Shown here piece by piece: positions 18,156 to 27,198 of a stretch of DNA of 64,000 nucleotides. Every line of letters starts with the position of its first letter. The stretch's first letter is position 1. The translations under genes and the position numbers were made by a program. The notes under the pieces were generated by a model. It was given only the letters and a program-made list of their open reading frames with translations, was not told the DNA's origin and did no database searches. The stretch is from an uncultured bacterium. Its GTDB lineage: Bacteria; Cyanobacteriota; Vampirovibrionia; Gastranaerophilales; Gastranaerophilaceae. The stretch is from positions 3,181 through 67,180 of the forward strand of contig CABQIM010000001.1 in the NCBI GenBank assembly GCA_902464375.1, in the 5' to 3' direction.

Positions 18156-19277
18156 ATGAAAAAGATTTTTATTATTACCGGAGAATATTCAGGTGATATT
18201 CATGCCGGACGCGTAGCAGAAATCCTTAAACAACGAAATCCTGAAATTGAAATAGAAGGTATCGGAAGCATTAATTTACAAAATGCCGGAGCAAAATTAT
18301 TTTGCGACCATTCTAAAATGTCAGGGTTTGGATTCAGCCTAAAAATGGCAATGGATCATTTATCATTAGAAAAAAAAGTTTCTGATTATATTTTAAATGA
18401 ATACAAACCAGATTTGGTATTACTTATTGACTATGGTACCTTTAACCTTAGAGTCGCTAAACGATTAAAAGGTCATGGTATAAAAGTTTTCCACTACATA
18501 CCGCCACAAGTATGGGCTAGCCGCAAATGGAGAATAAAAGGAATTAAAAAGTATGTGGACGAAGTTTTGTGCATATTCCCATTTGAAGAAGATATGTACA
18601 AAGAATATGGAATTAATGTTCACTATTGCGGACATCCATTGATTAAACAGTTGCCAGAAAAAGCAAACAGAGAAGATTTTTTTGCTCGTCATGGACTTGA
18701 TACCTCAAGACCTTTGGTTTCTATTTTTCCGGGGTCACGACCTATTGAACTTAAATTTTTGGCAAACACTTTTATCAAAGCAGCAAAAGCTTTGCAAAAG
18801 AAGCATCCGGAAGTGCAATTTTGTATATCACATGCTCCTAATTTGAGTGATGGAATTTTTGATAAATATATTCACGACACTGATTTTAAGGTTATAAAAG
18901 GCGAAAATCAAGCACTATTAAGCGTATCAGATTCTTTAATTTTAGCTTCCGGAACCGTTGCTTTAGAAGCATCTTTGTACCAAGTTCCATTATTAATCGG
19001 ATACAAAGGTCCATGGATTTTATATTTATTGTATTTATTATTCAGGTGCATAAAAAAAGTTTCTTTACCTAATATTGTAACTGGTGAAGATATTGTTCCG
19101 GAGCTTATTCAAGCTAAATTTAATGTAGATAATATTTGTTATGAAACAGAACGTTTTCTTTATAACAAGGAATATAGAGAAAAAACGATAGCTGAACTTG
19201 GCAAAGTTAGAACAAAGCTTTCTGACAAGTATTCCGCTCAAGAAGTTGCTGAAGAAATTATTAGAGCACTTAATTGA
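18156..19277 (+). CDS. lpxB: Lipid-A-disaccharide synthase
   Basis: 373 residues, full-length GT19 enzyme. It joins lipid X to UDP-2,3-diacylglucosamine, the step directly after LpxI. Recognised by the N-terminal IITGEYSGDIHAGRV (family: AGExSGD), the YIPPQVWASRKWRIK segment, FPFEEDMY, CGHPL, FPGSRPIELK and the ASGTVALEASLYQVPLLIGYK motif. It acts at the cytoplasmic face of the inner membrane. It lies immediately after lpxI. A weak hairpin (aagtccg/cggactt, 19294-19317) follows the stop but lacks a clear T run. Confidence 0.96.
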   Translation: MKKIFIITGEYSGDIHAGRVAEILKQRNPEIEIEGIGSINLQNAGAKLFCDHSKMSGFGFSLKMAMDHLSLEKKVSDYILNEYKPDLVLLIDYGTFNLRVAKRLKGHGIKVFHYIPPQVWASRKWRIKGIKKYVDEVLCIFPFEEDMYKEYGINVHYCGHPLIKQLPEKANREDFFARHGLDTSRPLVSIFPGSRPIELKFLANTFIKAAKALQKKHPEVQFCISHAPNLSDGIFDKYIHDTDFKVIKGENQALLSVSDSLILASGTVALEASLYQVPLLIGYKGPWILYLLYLLFRCIKKVSLPNIVTGEDIVPELIQAKFNVDNICYETERFLYNKEYREKTIAELGKVRTKLSDKYSAQEVAEEIIRALN

Positions 19278-19379
19278 ATCATAAAGCAAAAGAAAAGTCC
19301 GAACTATTGCCGGACTTAAAATCTTCTACAACCTTTTTCTAACCTTTATATATTTATAAAGTTAAGTTGGATTGATTAA

Positions 19380-19502
19380 TTGCGTTTTTGTAATAATTCT
19401 TAATATTATGGATTGCCACGAAAATTTTCAAAGTTCCAAGTAAAGTTACTAGACAAAAGTCTAAATTTTCTCGCAATGACGCACTACTATTGATTGATAT
19501 GT
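19380..19502. repeat. REP/MITE-type element of the cgtcattgcgag family (one end reduced)
   Basis: Contains attgccacgaaaattttc and ctcgcaatgacgcacta and ends in ttgattgatatg, identical to the right end of the 899-1067 element, but the left terminal core is missing. It lies between lpxB and the convergent XRE gene. The remaining part of the gap (19503-19667) holds a short inverted repeat gttaggg/ccctaac near 19616-19638 and nothing else recognisable. Confidence 0.7.
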
Positions 19503-19667
19503 TTTAATATAAAAAATTATGTCTTAACTAATTTACCTAAGTTGATAATAATGATAGTCTTTGCGTTCTAATTATTTGATGAAAATTTTTACTGGACAGT
19601 AGTGCCCTATTGCGGGTTAGGGTAATAATTCCCTAACAGAAAATATCAGCTATGTTGACGCTTCTTT

Positions 19668-20228
19668 CTATTTTGTATTCAATAAATACTTTCGTGCACA
19701 ATCAAGCATTGTTGTAACCAAACCGGAATTTGAATAAATATTCATTCCACCGGATTCCATGACCTGTTTTGCCCTTTGCTCCCACAAGTTGTAAATTTCA
19801 TCGTCCGGCATGTTGAGCACTTTGCCTATCATTTTTAACTCTTTATAATCTAAAGGAATTGGCAATGCACCACGCAACAAATCTACAATATCGATTCTCT
19901 TTTTACGTGGAAAAGCTTTAAGAAAAGACACAACAGAAAGTTTGTTCTCTTTTATGTAATCTTTAATCATTTCTATAGACTCATCAACGAGAATCGGTTC
20001 TTGTGGAATACGATATTCTCCAAATTCTTCGGGCTCCACATCCATTACTGTAGCAATACGTTCAATTGTAGTTCCTCTTGTTGAAAATGGTACCGTTTCA
20101 TCAATCAAATTGTAAACATATGATAGAGTTACACCTATCATTTCTGCAAAATCGCGTTTGTGAAGAGAATTTTTCTCCAAAAACTTTGCAACTTTCTCTG
20201 AACTTTTTTCTGGAATTATTTGTTTCAT
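19668..20228 (-). CDS. XRE-family helix-turn-helix transcriptional regulator
   Basis: 186 residues. The N-terminal HTH (about 12-65) contains KRDFAEMIGVTLSYVYNLI, a Cro/CI-type fold. The C-terminal half (about 75-186) includes a second helical segment, IEMIKDYIKENKLSVVSFLKAF, that may be a further HTH-like or dimerisation domain, and no enzymatic motif. The ATG is preceded by GAGGTAA. A pair of inverted 11-bp sequences directly upstream could be the operator for autoregulation. No target can be named. Confidence 0.88.
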   Translation of the reverse strand: MKQIIPEKSSEKVAKFLEKNSLHKRDFAEMIGVTLSYVYNLIDETVPFSTRGTTIERIATVMDVEPEEFGEYRIPQEPILVDESIEMIKDYIKENKLSVVSFLKAFPRKKRIDIVDLLRGALPIPLDYKELKMIGKVLNMPDDEIYNLWEQRAKQVMESGGMNIYSNSGLVTTMLDCARKYLLNTK

Positions 20229-20242
20229 TTTTATTACCTCAT

Positions 20243-20296
20243 AAAACTTTACATCTAAGATTTGGTTAACTATAAGATAATGTAGTGTAAAGTTTT
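20243..20296. promoter_or_regulatory. Candidate operator: inverted 11-bp repeats upstream of the XRE gene
   Basis: aaaactttaca (20243-20253) and its perfect reverse complement tgtaaagtttt (20286-20296) are 32 bp apart just upstream of the regulator's start. Similar tgtaaag sequences occur upstream of other genes (for example near 3920, 10347 and 10394), so the half-site could be a regulon motif or a common AT-rich word. Confidence 0.5.
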
Positions 20297-20370
20297 TTAT
20301 AACCCTACCTTAGATAACCAACAAGCCAATTCCTGAAATATTAAAAATTATAATTATAAAATCTATCAAA

Positions 20371-20405
20371 TAAAAAACTCCTATTTTGCAGAACAAAACA
20401 GAAGT
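20371..20405 (-). terminator. Probable terminator of the secreted-protein gene
   Basis: On the minus strand acttctgttttg can pair with caaaataggagt (two G-U pairs), followed by TTTTTTATTT. It lies 30 bp after the stop of the 20436-21155 gene. Confidence 0.6.
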
Positions 20406-20435
20406 CTTATATCAAAAATAATTATTTGCTTTTTG

Positions 20436-21155
20436 TTATTTGCATTCATTACAAATGCTTAATTCGTCAAGCAAAATAGCGTATACATTTTCACCTTTTT
20501 TAGCCTTATAATGACATCCAGGGGTGATTAAACCAAGAACCAGACCAACGCTGCAACCTACTGGGATACCAATAGCTAAACCTGTTCCAATTTTAGCAGG
20601 AGTAGGAATAAATGCAAAACCAACACCTGCACCGGCACCCGCTATACCTAATGTTAAAGTAGAAAGTGTCAACTTTCCAGCTGTAGTCCATGGACCTTCT
20701 TTTAACTTATAGTCTTTGGTAAACGGTCTAGCTTTAATATCAATACAAGTATTATCAGGAAAAACTATTTTTCTGAATATTAAACTTACACGAGCATTTT
20801 TATTAAACCATTTTGGTTTTTCAACATTAATAACCTCTGCAACAATCTTTGTTCCACAAGGGAAAAGCAAAGTTCCTTCACGTGTATAAAGAGCTTGTGG
20901 CACTACAAAATTAACAGTTTCACCTGCTTGTGCGCACTTTGAAAAGAACTTTTCATCAAAAACAAATTGTAAAACGTTACCTTTTTCTATAACTTTTCTT
21001 AAGTTTGTAATTGTTACAACATTACAAGGCGCGTTCTTATGAACATCCAAATGCTCTATTGCCTGCGTTTTTTCACAGCAGTCAGCAAGAACAGGAACGG
21101 TATTTATGCCTAAAATACTTAATATAAACAAAAATGATAAAGTTTTTCTAAACAT
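20436..21155 (-). CDS. Secreted or envelope protein of unknown function
   Basis: About 239 residues. A clear signal peptide begins with MFRKTLSFLFILSILG and is probably cleaved after the VLA at residue ~24, just before a CC pair. The exported part has a beta-rich first domain with paired cysteines and a Gly/Ala-rich hydrophobic hairpin (about 165-210) that resembles a glycine-zipper segment, then a Cys-containing tail (CNECK). Start chosen at 21155, since a GAGGT lies nine bases upstream; a TTG further upstream would bury the signal peptide. Layout suggests an envelope protein, possibly membrane-inserted through the glycine-rich hairpin. No family recognised. It is followed on the same strand, further upstream, by msbA (54 bp between them). 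Confidence 0.8.
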   Translation of the reverse strand: MFRKTLSFLFILSILGINTVPVLADCCEKTQAIEHLDVHKNAPCNVVTITNLRKVIEKGNVLQFVFDEKFFSKCAQAGETVNFVVPQALYTREGTLLFPCGTKIVAEVINVEKPKWFNKNARVSLIFRKIVFPDNTCIDIKARPFTKDYKLKEGPWTTAGKLTLSTLTLGIAGAGAGVGFAFIPTPAKIGTGLAIGIPVGCSVGLVLGLITPGCHYKAKKGENVYAILLDELSICNECK

Positions 21156-21224
21156 AGAGTTATACCTCAATAAAATAACGACACCTCAGTATAACTCTAA
21201 ATTATAAATTTCTCAATAGCTTTT

Positions 21225-23048
21225 TTAGGCTGTTGCTTCTTGCTTTTTGAATTGCATCTCATATAATGCACGATATTGACCATTTTCAATATTCATCAAT
21301 TGTTCATGATTACCCAATTCTACCAACTCACCTTCATTTATAACAGCAATTCTGTCAGCGTTTATGATAGTAGATAGTCTGTGAGCAATTACAAAAACGG
21401 TCTTATTTTTGATTAAATTATCCAATGCTTTTTGCACAACAGCCTCAGACTTATTATCAAGAGCAGATGTTGCCTCATCTAGAATAACTATTGGCGCATT
21501 CTTAATCATTGCGCGTGCGATTGCAATACGCTGTCTTTGACCACCTGAAAGCGTAACACCACGTTCTCCTAACTCTGTATCCAAACCGTCAGGTAATTCG
21601 TCAATCATCTCTTGCAAATGCGCTGATTCTACAGCTTCCATAAGTTCAGCTTCAGTAGCATTCGGATTACCCATCATGATATTTTCTCTAATAGTACCGG
21701 AGAATAAGAAATTATCTTGGAATACAATCGCAATATGACTTCTAAGAGAATGTAGTGTTATATCTCTAATGTCTATACCATCAATTGTTATAGAGCCGGA
21801 ATTTACATCATAAAATCGTGGAATCAAGTTTACCAAAGTAGATTTTCCACCACCGGAATTTCCTACTATAGCCAACGTTTCGTTTTTATTGATACTCAAT
21901 GATAAGTTCTTTAACACAGGATGATTTTCCACATACTCAAAATTTACATTATTAAATTCGACTTTATTTTCCAAACTCTTTAATGTAATTGCATCTTTTT
22001 TGTCACAAATTTTTGCTCTCAAATCAAACAATTCAAATACACGCCCCATTGCAACAAAAATGTTTTGAATATTAGTAAGCGTGTTACCTAAAGTTTTTAC
22101 CGGTTTATAAAGCAGTAATAATGAAGTTACAAACGAAGCAAAAGCTCCGGCTGTCATTTGTCCGGATGTAATCAAATGGGTACCGTAAGCTAAAACACCT
22201 GCGATACCGCAAGAAGCGATTACATACATCAATGGACTCATCCAAGCGGAACGCTTTGTTAGTGACATATTTACAGCAAAAGATTCCCAAATTTGATTTC
22301 TAAAATATTTTTCTTGTCTATCTTGAAGCTCATACGCAGCCATAACTTTATTGCCATTATAAGTTTCATTGATATTAGTAGTAATGTTACCACCAATCAC
22401 CATATTCTTGTTAGATGCAGATTTGATTCGTTTTCTTATAAGCGCAACCGGAACAAAAGCCACGCATAGAACAATTACACCAATTACTGCCAATTTCCAA
22501 GAACTGTATAACATAACAGTTACAAGACCTAATGCACCAAATAAACTTGTTGTAATTGTTTTAATTTGATCTACAATACCGGAAGACGCTGTTTGAGGGT
22601 CATTCATATATCTTGAAATAACAATACCAGAAGGATTTTCATCAAAGAATTGCGGATCCATATAGATTAGCATATGAAACAAATCCATTTTTACATCATT
22701 TGTAATTCTTTGGCTTGTCCATGCAGAAATATAGTCATTCAAATATCTCAAAACACCTTGAAAAGCCGCAAATAGAATTACACCAAACGGTATAATAAAT
22801 GCAAAAAGCTGCCAAGTCAGCGTAAATTCGTGTCCTAATAAATGAAATACCCAATCTTGTTTTCCAACTACATAATCAAGATATGGTTTTAGCGCAAACG
22901 CAGTTACACCATCCAATAAACCTAGCGGAATTGCAACTAAAAAGCCACAAATTATTCTGAACATATATGGCTTAATATATGGAAAAATACGCGCCAACAA
23001 CCATCCGTACTTAAAAGAGTTTTGCGCTGATGTGCTACTTAATTTCAT
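21225..23048 (-). CDS. MsbA-like lipid flippase (ABC exporter, fused permease-ATPase)
   Basis: 607 residues: six membrane helices in the first ~330 residues, then an ABC ATPase with Walker A GNSGGGKST, Q-loop FQDNFLFSGT, signature LSGGQRQ, Walker B VILDEATSALD and H-loop AHRLSTI. The IxxYMNDPQ and coupling-helix sequences fit the MsbA/LpxA-exporter group, which flips lipid A-core across the inner membrane; the nearby lpxI and lpxB genes on the other strand are consistent with that role. A generic multidrug exporter cannot be excluded. GAGGG lies about 12 bases before the ATG, and a TATATAAT overlaps the leader. Confidence 0.9.
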   Translation of the reverse strand: MKLSSTSAQNSFKYGWLLARIFPYIKPYMFRIICGFLVAIPLGLLDGVTAFALKPYLDYVVGKQDWVFHLLGHEFTLTWQLFAFIIPFGVILFAAFQGVLRYLNDYISAWTSQRITNDVKMDLFHMLIYMDPQFFDENPSGIVISRYMNDPQTASSGIVDQIKTITTSLFGALGLVTVMLYSSWKLAVIGVIVLCVAFVPVALIRKRIKSASNKNMVIGGNITTNINETYNGNKVMAAYELQDRQEKYFRNQIWESFAVNMSLTKRSAWMSPLMYVIASCGIAGVLAYGTHLITSGQMTAGAFASFVTSLLLLYKPVKTLGNTLTNIQNIFVAMGRVFELFDLRAKICDKKDAITLKSLENKVEFNNVNFEYVENHPVLKNLSLSINKNETLAIVGNSGGGKSTLVNLIPRFYDVNSGSITIDGIDIRDITLHSLRSHIAIVFQDNFLFSGTIRENIMMGNPNATEAELMEAVESAHLQEMIDELPDGLDTELGERGVTLSGGQRQRIAIARAMIKNAPIVILDEATSALDNKSEAVVQKALDNLIKNKTVFVIAHRLSTIINADRIAVINEGELVELGNHEQLMNIENGQYRALYEMQFKKQEATA

Positions 23049-23177
23049 TATATATAATCCCTCTTATACTCCCTCACTTACTTCATTATACCATCAAAAT
23101 TCTCAACTGCAAAAAGATTGTTACAATTGACTAGCAAGGTAATACATTTTGTAAAAATAATAGTTTAAGATTATTTT

Positions 23178-23534
23178 ATGAATACTCTTAAAATTAAACG
23201 TGTTTATGAAATTCCTTCAAAAACGGATGGTATAAGAATTCTTGTTGATAGATTGTGGCCACGAGGTGTATCTAAAAAAGATGCCCAAATCGATATTTGG
23301 GACAAAGATATAGCCACAAGTCCGGATTTGCGTATATGGTTTGGACATAAAGCCGAAAAAATTGAAGAATTCAGTAAAAAATATCAAGAAGAACTTCAAT
23401 ATAAGACTAATGAACTTAAAGAAATAAAAAACCTGCTCAAAAAATCAAATGTGACATTAATTTATGCAGCAAAAGACCCCAAAATCAATCATGCAATTGT
23501 GTTGATGAAATATTTAGAAGATTTTAAACAATAA
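23178..23534 (+). CDS. DUF488 family protein (YeaO-like)
   Basis: 118 residues, full-length DUF488. The family signature is evident: RVYEIPSKTDGIRILVDRLWPRGVSKKDA at the start (DGxRxLVDRxWPRGxxK) and the later LIYAAKD(P) segment near residue 100. The biochemical function of the family is not established. A weak TAAGAT box is six bases before the ATG and no Shine-Dalgarno is seen. It is convergent with the following 83-residue ORF, with a 3-bp gap. Confidence 0.9.
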   Translation: MNTLKIKRVYEIPSKTDGIRILVDRLWPRGVSKKDAQIDIWDKDIATSPDLRIWFGHKAEKIEEFSKKYQEELQYKTNELKEIKNLLKKSNVTLIYAAKDPKINHAIVLMKYLEDFKQ

Positions 23535-23537
23535 AAT

Positions 23538-23789
23538 TCACACAAAATAAGATAGAAACTCTTTGTATACACTTTCCACAACCTTTGTAATCGTATCGAT
23601 TAAACTCTTATCAATTTCAGCACTCTCTAATTGCTGTCTATAAAAATCTTCATCGATTTCTGACATTTTTTTCTTTTGAGTTTTTGCACTTACAATATAG
23701 TGCTCTTGCTTTTGACGTAATGCAGTTCCTTTGCAAAGTTTCTTTGCTGCTGCAAAATCATAATATTTATTAATACGTTGAATTTTCAT
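23538..23789 (-). CDS. Small charged protein of unknown function
   Basis: 83 residues from an ATG at 23789. Lys/Glu-rich, mostly helical, without membrane segment or cysteine cluster; the C-terminal half (SEIDEDFYRQQLESAEIDKS) looks like a soluble helical hairpin. The open frame continues upstream through the tRNA-Gln gene and its terminator, so the longer version is not accepted. AGGAT stands just upstream of the chosen ATG. Not recognised. Confidence 0.6.
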   Translation of the reverse strand: MKIQRINKYYDFAAAKKLCKGTALRQKQEHYIVSAKTQKKKMSEIDEDFYRQQLESAEIDKSLIDTITKVVESVYKEFLSYFV

Positions 23790-23800
23790 ACATATCCTAT

Positions 23801-23831
23801 AAAAAAAAGAGAGGTTTTTAGAACCTCTCTT
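23801..23831 (-). terminator. Terminator of tRNA-Gln
   Basis: A perfect 10-bp stem (aagagaggtt with aacctctctt) followed on the minus strand by eight T. It begins four bases beyond the CCA end of the tRNA. Confidence 0.92.
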
Positions 23832-23834
23832 AAT

Positions 23835-23910
23835 TGGCTGGGACGGAAGGATTCGAACCTCCGAGATGGCTGGACCAAAACCAGCTGCCTTACCACTTGG
23901 CGACGTCCCA
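23835..23910 (-). tRNA. tRNA-Gln (anticodon UUG)
   Basis: 76 nt including an encoded CCA. The acceptor stem pairs TGGGACG with CGTCCCA, the T-arm has GGTTCGAATCC, and the anticodon stem GCTGG/CCAGC encloses the loop TTTTGGT with anticodon TTG. It has its own terminator. The mature tRNA reads on the minus strand. Confidence 0.97.
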
Positions 23911-23967
23911 TCGCAATTACTATAATAGAATATCAAGATTATATGTCAAGAGGTTTTATTTTTAAGA

Positions 23968-23999
23968 CAAAAAAGTGCTCCAGATTATGGAGCACTTTT
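23968..23999 (-). terminator. Terminator of ilvE
   Basis: Stem aaagtgctcc (23972-23981) with ggagcacttt (23989-23998), followed on the minus strand by a T run. It lies 9 bp beyond the ilvE stop. Confidence 0.9.
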
Positions 24000-24007
24000 A
24001 CCTAAAA

Positions 24008-25039
24008 CTAAGCAATAACCTTAATCCAACCTTCCGGAGCTTCAATTTCACCCATTTGAATACCGGTCAAAGTTTCATAAAGTTTTTGGGTCACAGGACC
24101 GATTTTTTCCATGCCTGATGGGAACACGATTTCGTTACCATGATCAACCACCTTACCAACAGGAGATAAAACTGCAGCGGTTCCGCATAGCGCACATTCT
24201 GCAAAGTCCTTAATTTCACTGAACGGAATAATTCTTTCTTCTGCCTTCAAGCCCAAATAATGTTCTGCTACATACATCAAAGAACGTCTTGTTATTGATG
24301 GCAAAATTGAATTTGATTTTGGAGTAACTACCTTATTATCCTTTGTTACAAAGATAATATTTGCACCGCCGGTTTCTTCAACATTTGTTCTTGTTGCTGA
24401 ATCCAAGTACATGTTTTCGTTATACCCTTGATTATGCGCATCAACTATAGCATGAAGACTCATTGCATAGTTTAACCCTGCCTTAATATGACCTGTACCA
24501 TGTGGAGCAGCTCTATCAAAATCCGGAACACGAAGAGTAATTGGTTTCGCACCACGTTTAAAATAAGGACCTACCGGCGCAGCAAAAATTCTGAATTGGA
24601 ATTCACTTGCAGGTTTTACACCCATTACCGGATTACTGCCAAACATGTAAGGTCTTAGGTACAATGCTGCTCCTGAGCCGTATGGAGGAACGTAATCAAT
24701 GTTTTTTCTTACGACTTCTACAACAGCATCTACAAATCTATCTTCCGGAAATACTGCCATTTCTAAATAACGGCATGTATCAGCCATTCTCTTTGCATTT
24801 AAGTCCGGTCTAAAGCAAACTACCTTGTTATCTTTTGTTCTATATGCTTTCATACCTTCAAAGCAAGTCTGTGCATATTGAAGAACACAAGCACATTCAT
24901 TCATTGTAATATTTGGGTCGGTAGTCATTATACCTTCATCCCATTTGCCATCTTTGAAATTTGAGACAAAACGGTAATCAGTTTGCATGTAACCAAAACC
25001 TAAGTTTGCCCAATCAATATTTTTTTCAACAGTTTTCAT
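24008..25039 (-). CDS. ilvE: Branched-chain amino acid aminotransferase
   Basis: 343 residues, class IV PLP aminotransferase of the larger BCAT type (as in Bacillus, yeast and mammals). It interconverts Leu, Ile and Val with their 2-oxo acids, using glutamate. The PLP lysine is in GHIKAGLNYA; YAQTCFEGMKAYR, the YLRPYMFGS substrate segment, YLDSATRTNVEETGGANI and the SILPSITRRSL motif are all present, as is the CALCGTAAVLSPVG segment near the end. The ATG is preceded by AAGGAGGAAG. A TATAAT on the minus strand (25086-25091) could be its -10. No T-box structure was seen in the short leader. Confidence 0.96.
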   Translation of the reverse strand: MKTVEKNIDWANLGFGYMQTDYRFVSNFKDGKWDEGIMTTDPNITMNECACVLQYAQTCFEGMKAYRTKDNKVVCFRPDLNAKRMADTCRYLEMAVFPEDRFVDAVVEVVRKNIDYVPPYGSGAALYLRPYMFGSNPVMGVKPASEFQFRIFAAPVGPYFKRGAKPITLRVPDFDRAAPHGTGHIKAGLNYAMSLHAIVDAHNQGYNENMYLDSATRTNVEETGGANIIFVTKDNKVVTPKSNSILPSITRRSLMYVAEHYLGLKAEERIIPFSEIKDFAECALCGTAAVLSPVGKVVDHGNEIVFPSGMEKIGPVTQKLYETLTGIQMGEIEAPEGWIKVIA

Positions 25040-25206
25040 TATGATGCTTCCTCCTTAATCATATAAATGAACACTCATTAGGTACATTATACTACAAATT
25101 TTTACTATAGCTTTGTAACATTTCGTAATATTAAAGTCAATTTTTCAAAAACAATTGACTTTATATACATGTAAGGTTAAGAAGTTAATAAGGTTGGAGG
25201 TTATTT

Positions 25207-25359
25207 ATGAACATTGCAATTAGAAAACTGGCATTACTTGAAAAGAATTTAATTGAAAGAGAAGAAGCAGCTAGAATGGAAGGCTATACTACATCTCCTA
25301 TTGATACAGCTTTTAGAGAAAAAGTTACTCAATTAATGGATAAAGTAAGAGTTATTTAG
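25207..25359 (+). CDS. Short conserved-looking protein, 50 residues
   Basis: An ATG-started ORF of 50 codons, preceded by a perfect TTGGAGGT ribosome site six bases upstream. The product is charged and helical (MNIAIRKLALLEKNLIEREE, then a TTSPIDTAFREK segment), with no cysteines or membrane segment. It is placed between the divergent ilvE gene and the convergent ABC exporter gene, whose stop is only 2 bp away. The strong ribosome site and clean codon use argue that it is translated; function unknown. Confidence 0.7.
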   Translation: MNIAIRKLALLEKNLIEREEAARMEGYTTSPIDTAFREKVTQLMDKVRVI

Positions 25360-25361
25360 CT

Positions 25362-27104
25362 TTATTTATCAACACTATTATCCAAAGAACCAAGCTCTAC
25401 AAGCGTTTTAAAATCTGAGTTTTGTTTTATCAAATTGTCAAATGCTGCGATATCTACTATCTCAGCATTTTTGATAAATACTATTTTGTCAGCATTTCTT
25501 ATTGTAGACAATCTGTGAGCAATAGCAATTATTGTCATGTTACCTTTTAAAGAATTTAAAACAGTACAAAGTTCATCCTCTGTTTTCAAATCAAGAGATG
25601 ACGTTGCTTCATCCATTATCAAGATATCAGGTTCTGAATACAAAGCCCTCGCAATAGCTAAACGTTGTTTTTGTCCTTGTGAAAAACCGGTTGAATCTAC
25701 AAACGGGTTAGCATATATACCTTCCTGATAATTTTCATTTATAAAATCATACAATTTTGCATTCTTTAAAGCTTCTATAACTTTGCCATCGTCTTGAAGT
25801 TCAGCTCCAAATGTGACATTTTCTTTTATACTTCCATTTATCAGATTGAATTCTTGAGGAATATAACCAATTTTAAGAGGTTTTGTTTGTTGCATACCAT
25901 CTATAAGAATTATTCCGGACTGCGGTTTTAAAAGTCCTGCAATAATATCTGCTAATGTCGTTTTTCCTGCACCAGAAAGTCCTGCAATTCCAACAAATTC
26001 GCCTTTGTTTATCATCAGATTAATATTCTTTAATGCTAGTTTATCATCTTCATAACTAAAATTAATATTTTTTAATTCTATTGCATGTTCAAACTTTTGG
26101 AATTCATGTTCCGTAATTGGTTTAACATTTGTGATATCAAATTTATTGCAATAATCAAGGAATTCATCAACTATTGGAAGAGCCGAATTTATACCATTGA
26201 GATTCACCTGTATTCTGGAAATTGTAGGTGAGAGCCTAAAAATTGCTGACACAATAAGCGCAAACGATGCCACTAATTTATCCGGTTGAGAGAAATTTTG
26301 CATTGCAATTATTATTAAAAGAGTAAATAACAACACTATTATAAAAGGTTCCGTAATGTATGGCGGAATTATATTGTAAAAAAGCATTTGCTGTTCATTC
26401 TCAAACAAATTTTCTATGGCATTTTTATAATTGTTAAAGAAAAATTTTTCGTTATTAGAAATCTTAACGCCTTTTATATTCAAAATAACTTCGTTACATC
26501 TTTGTCTTAATTTAGAAGATGCACGACTTAGTTTATCAGAAACGGATTTTAATTTTGGTTTAAATATTTTATATTGCACTGCGACTAAAATAAGCGCAAA
26601 CATCGTCGTGAAAACAGTTGCAAGAGGAAATTTAATTAATAAGAATAAAGAAACGAGTGTAAAAATAAAAAAGTTTACATTCAAATTTAGAATACGTAAT
26701 ACATAATTATTTATTACATTTGGTATCAAATATCCAAGTATATTTTCTTTTTGAGCAAGTGATATTTTGGAAGTTTTTGAATATTCGGATGATAGGAAAT
26801 AATTAACGAATTTCAAATTAACTTCTGCTTCCACTGCTTTTGTAAATTTGGACTGTAATGCTGCATATTTTATCATTACCAAATTTTTTGCAAGAAACAA
26901 TAAAATTATTAGACAGCCAATCAATACCGGTGAGTTCTGCCAACCGCCGGTTTTATCCTCTGAAAGCAATTTTAATATAAACGGATAAGTCAGAGCGACT
27001 CCAAAAAGTTCCAGAAATCCAACAACAAAGGACAATGACGAGTAGCTCAAAAAAGCTCTCTTATTGTCTTTAAAGTATCCAAAAAAAACTTTTAACCTTC
27101 CCAT
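25362..27104 (-). CDS. ABC exporter, PglK/MsbA-like permease-ATPase fusion
   Basis: About 580 residues from the ATG at 27104 (the frame extends upstream but without a ribosome site). Six membrane helices lie in the first ~310 residues; the ATPase has Walker A GLSGAGKTT, Q-loop YIPQEFNLINGS, a signature with Phe for Leu (FSQGQKQR), Walker B ILIMDEATSSLD and H-loop AHRLSTI. The FSQGQ signature and the permease resemble flippases of lipid-linked oligosaccharides (PglK type) more than multidrug exporters. A TATAGT six to nine bases before the ATG and the lack of SD suggest a leaderless mRNA. Substrate unknown. Confidence 0.88.
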   Translation of the reverse strand: MGRLKVFFGYFKDNKRAFLSYSSLSFVVGFLELFGVALTYPFILKLLSEDKTGGWQNSPVLIGCLIILLFLAKNLVMIKYAALQSKFTKAVEAEVNLKFVNYFLSSEYSKTSKISLAQKENILGYLIPNVINNYVLRILNLNVNFFIFTLVSLFLLIKFPLATVFTTMFALILVAVQYKIFKPKLKSVSDKLSRASSKLRQRCNEVILNIKGVKISNNEKFFFNNYKNAIENLFENEQQMLFYNIIPPYITEPFIIVLLFTLLIIIAMQNFSQPDKLVASFALIVSAIFRLSPTISRIQVNLNGINSALPIVDEFLDYCNKFDITNVKPITEHEFQKFEHAIELKNINFSYEDDKLALKNINLMINKGEFVGIAGLSGAGKTTLADIIAGLLKPQSGIILIDGMQQTKPLKIGYIPQEFNLINGSIKENVTFGAELQDDGKVIEALKNAKLYDFINENYQEGIYANPFVDSTGFSQGQKQRLAIARALYSEPDILIMDEATSSLDLKTEDELCTVLNSLKGNMTIIAIAHRLSTIRNADKIVFIKNAEIVDIAAFDNLIKQNSDFKTLVELGSLDNSVDK

Positions 27105-27198
27105 CACGCTACTATAATATATTAAAAAAAGATTAATTTCTATTATTTTCACAGAAATTACATGCTATAATACATACTAAGATTAATAAGGAGGGTAT

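Noticed and set aside
23790..23936. N-terminal extension of the 83-residue protein
   Set aside because: It would be translated through the tRNA-Gln gene and its terminator; the ATG at 23789 is preferred.
23778..24005. 75-codon plus-strand frame across the tRNA
   Set aside because: It is the antisense of the tRNA-Gln gene and overlaps two terminators.
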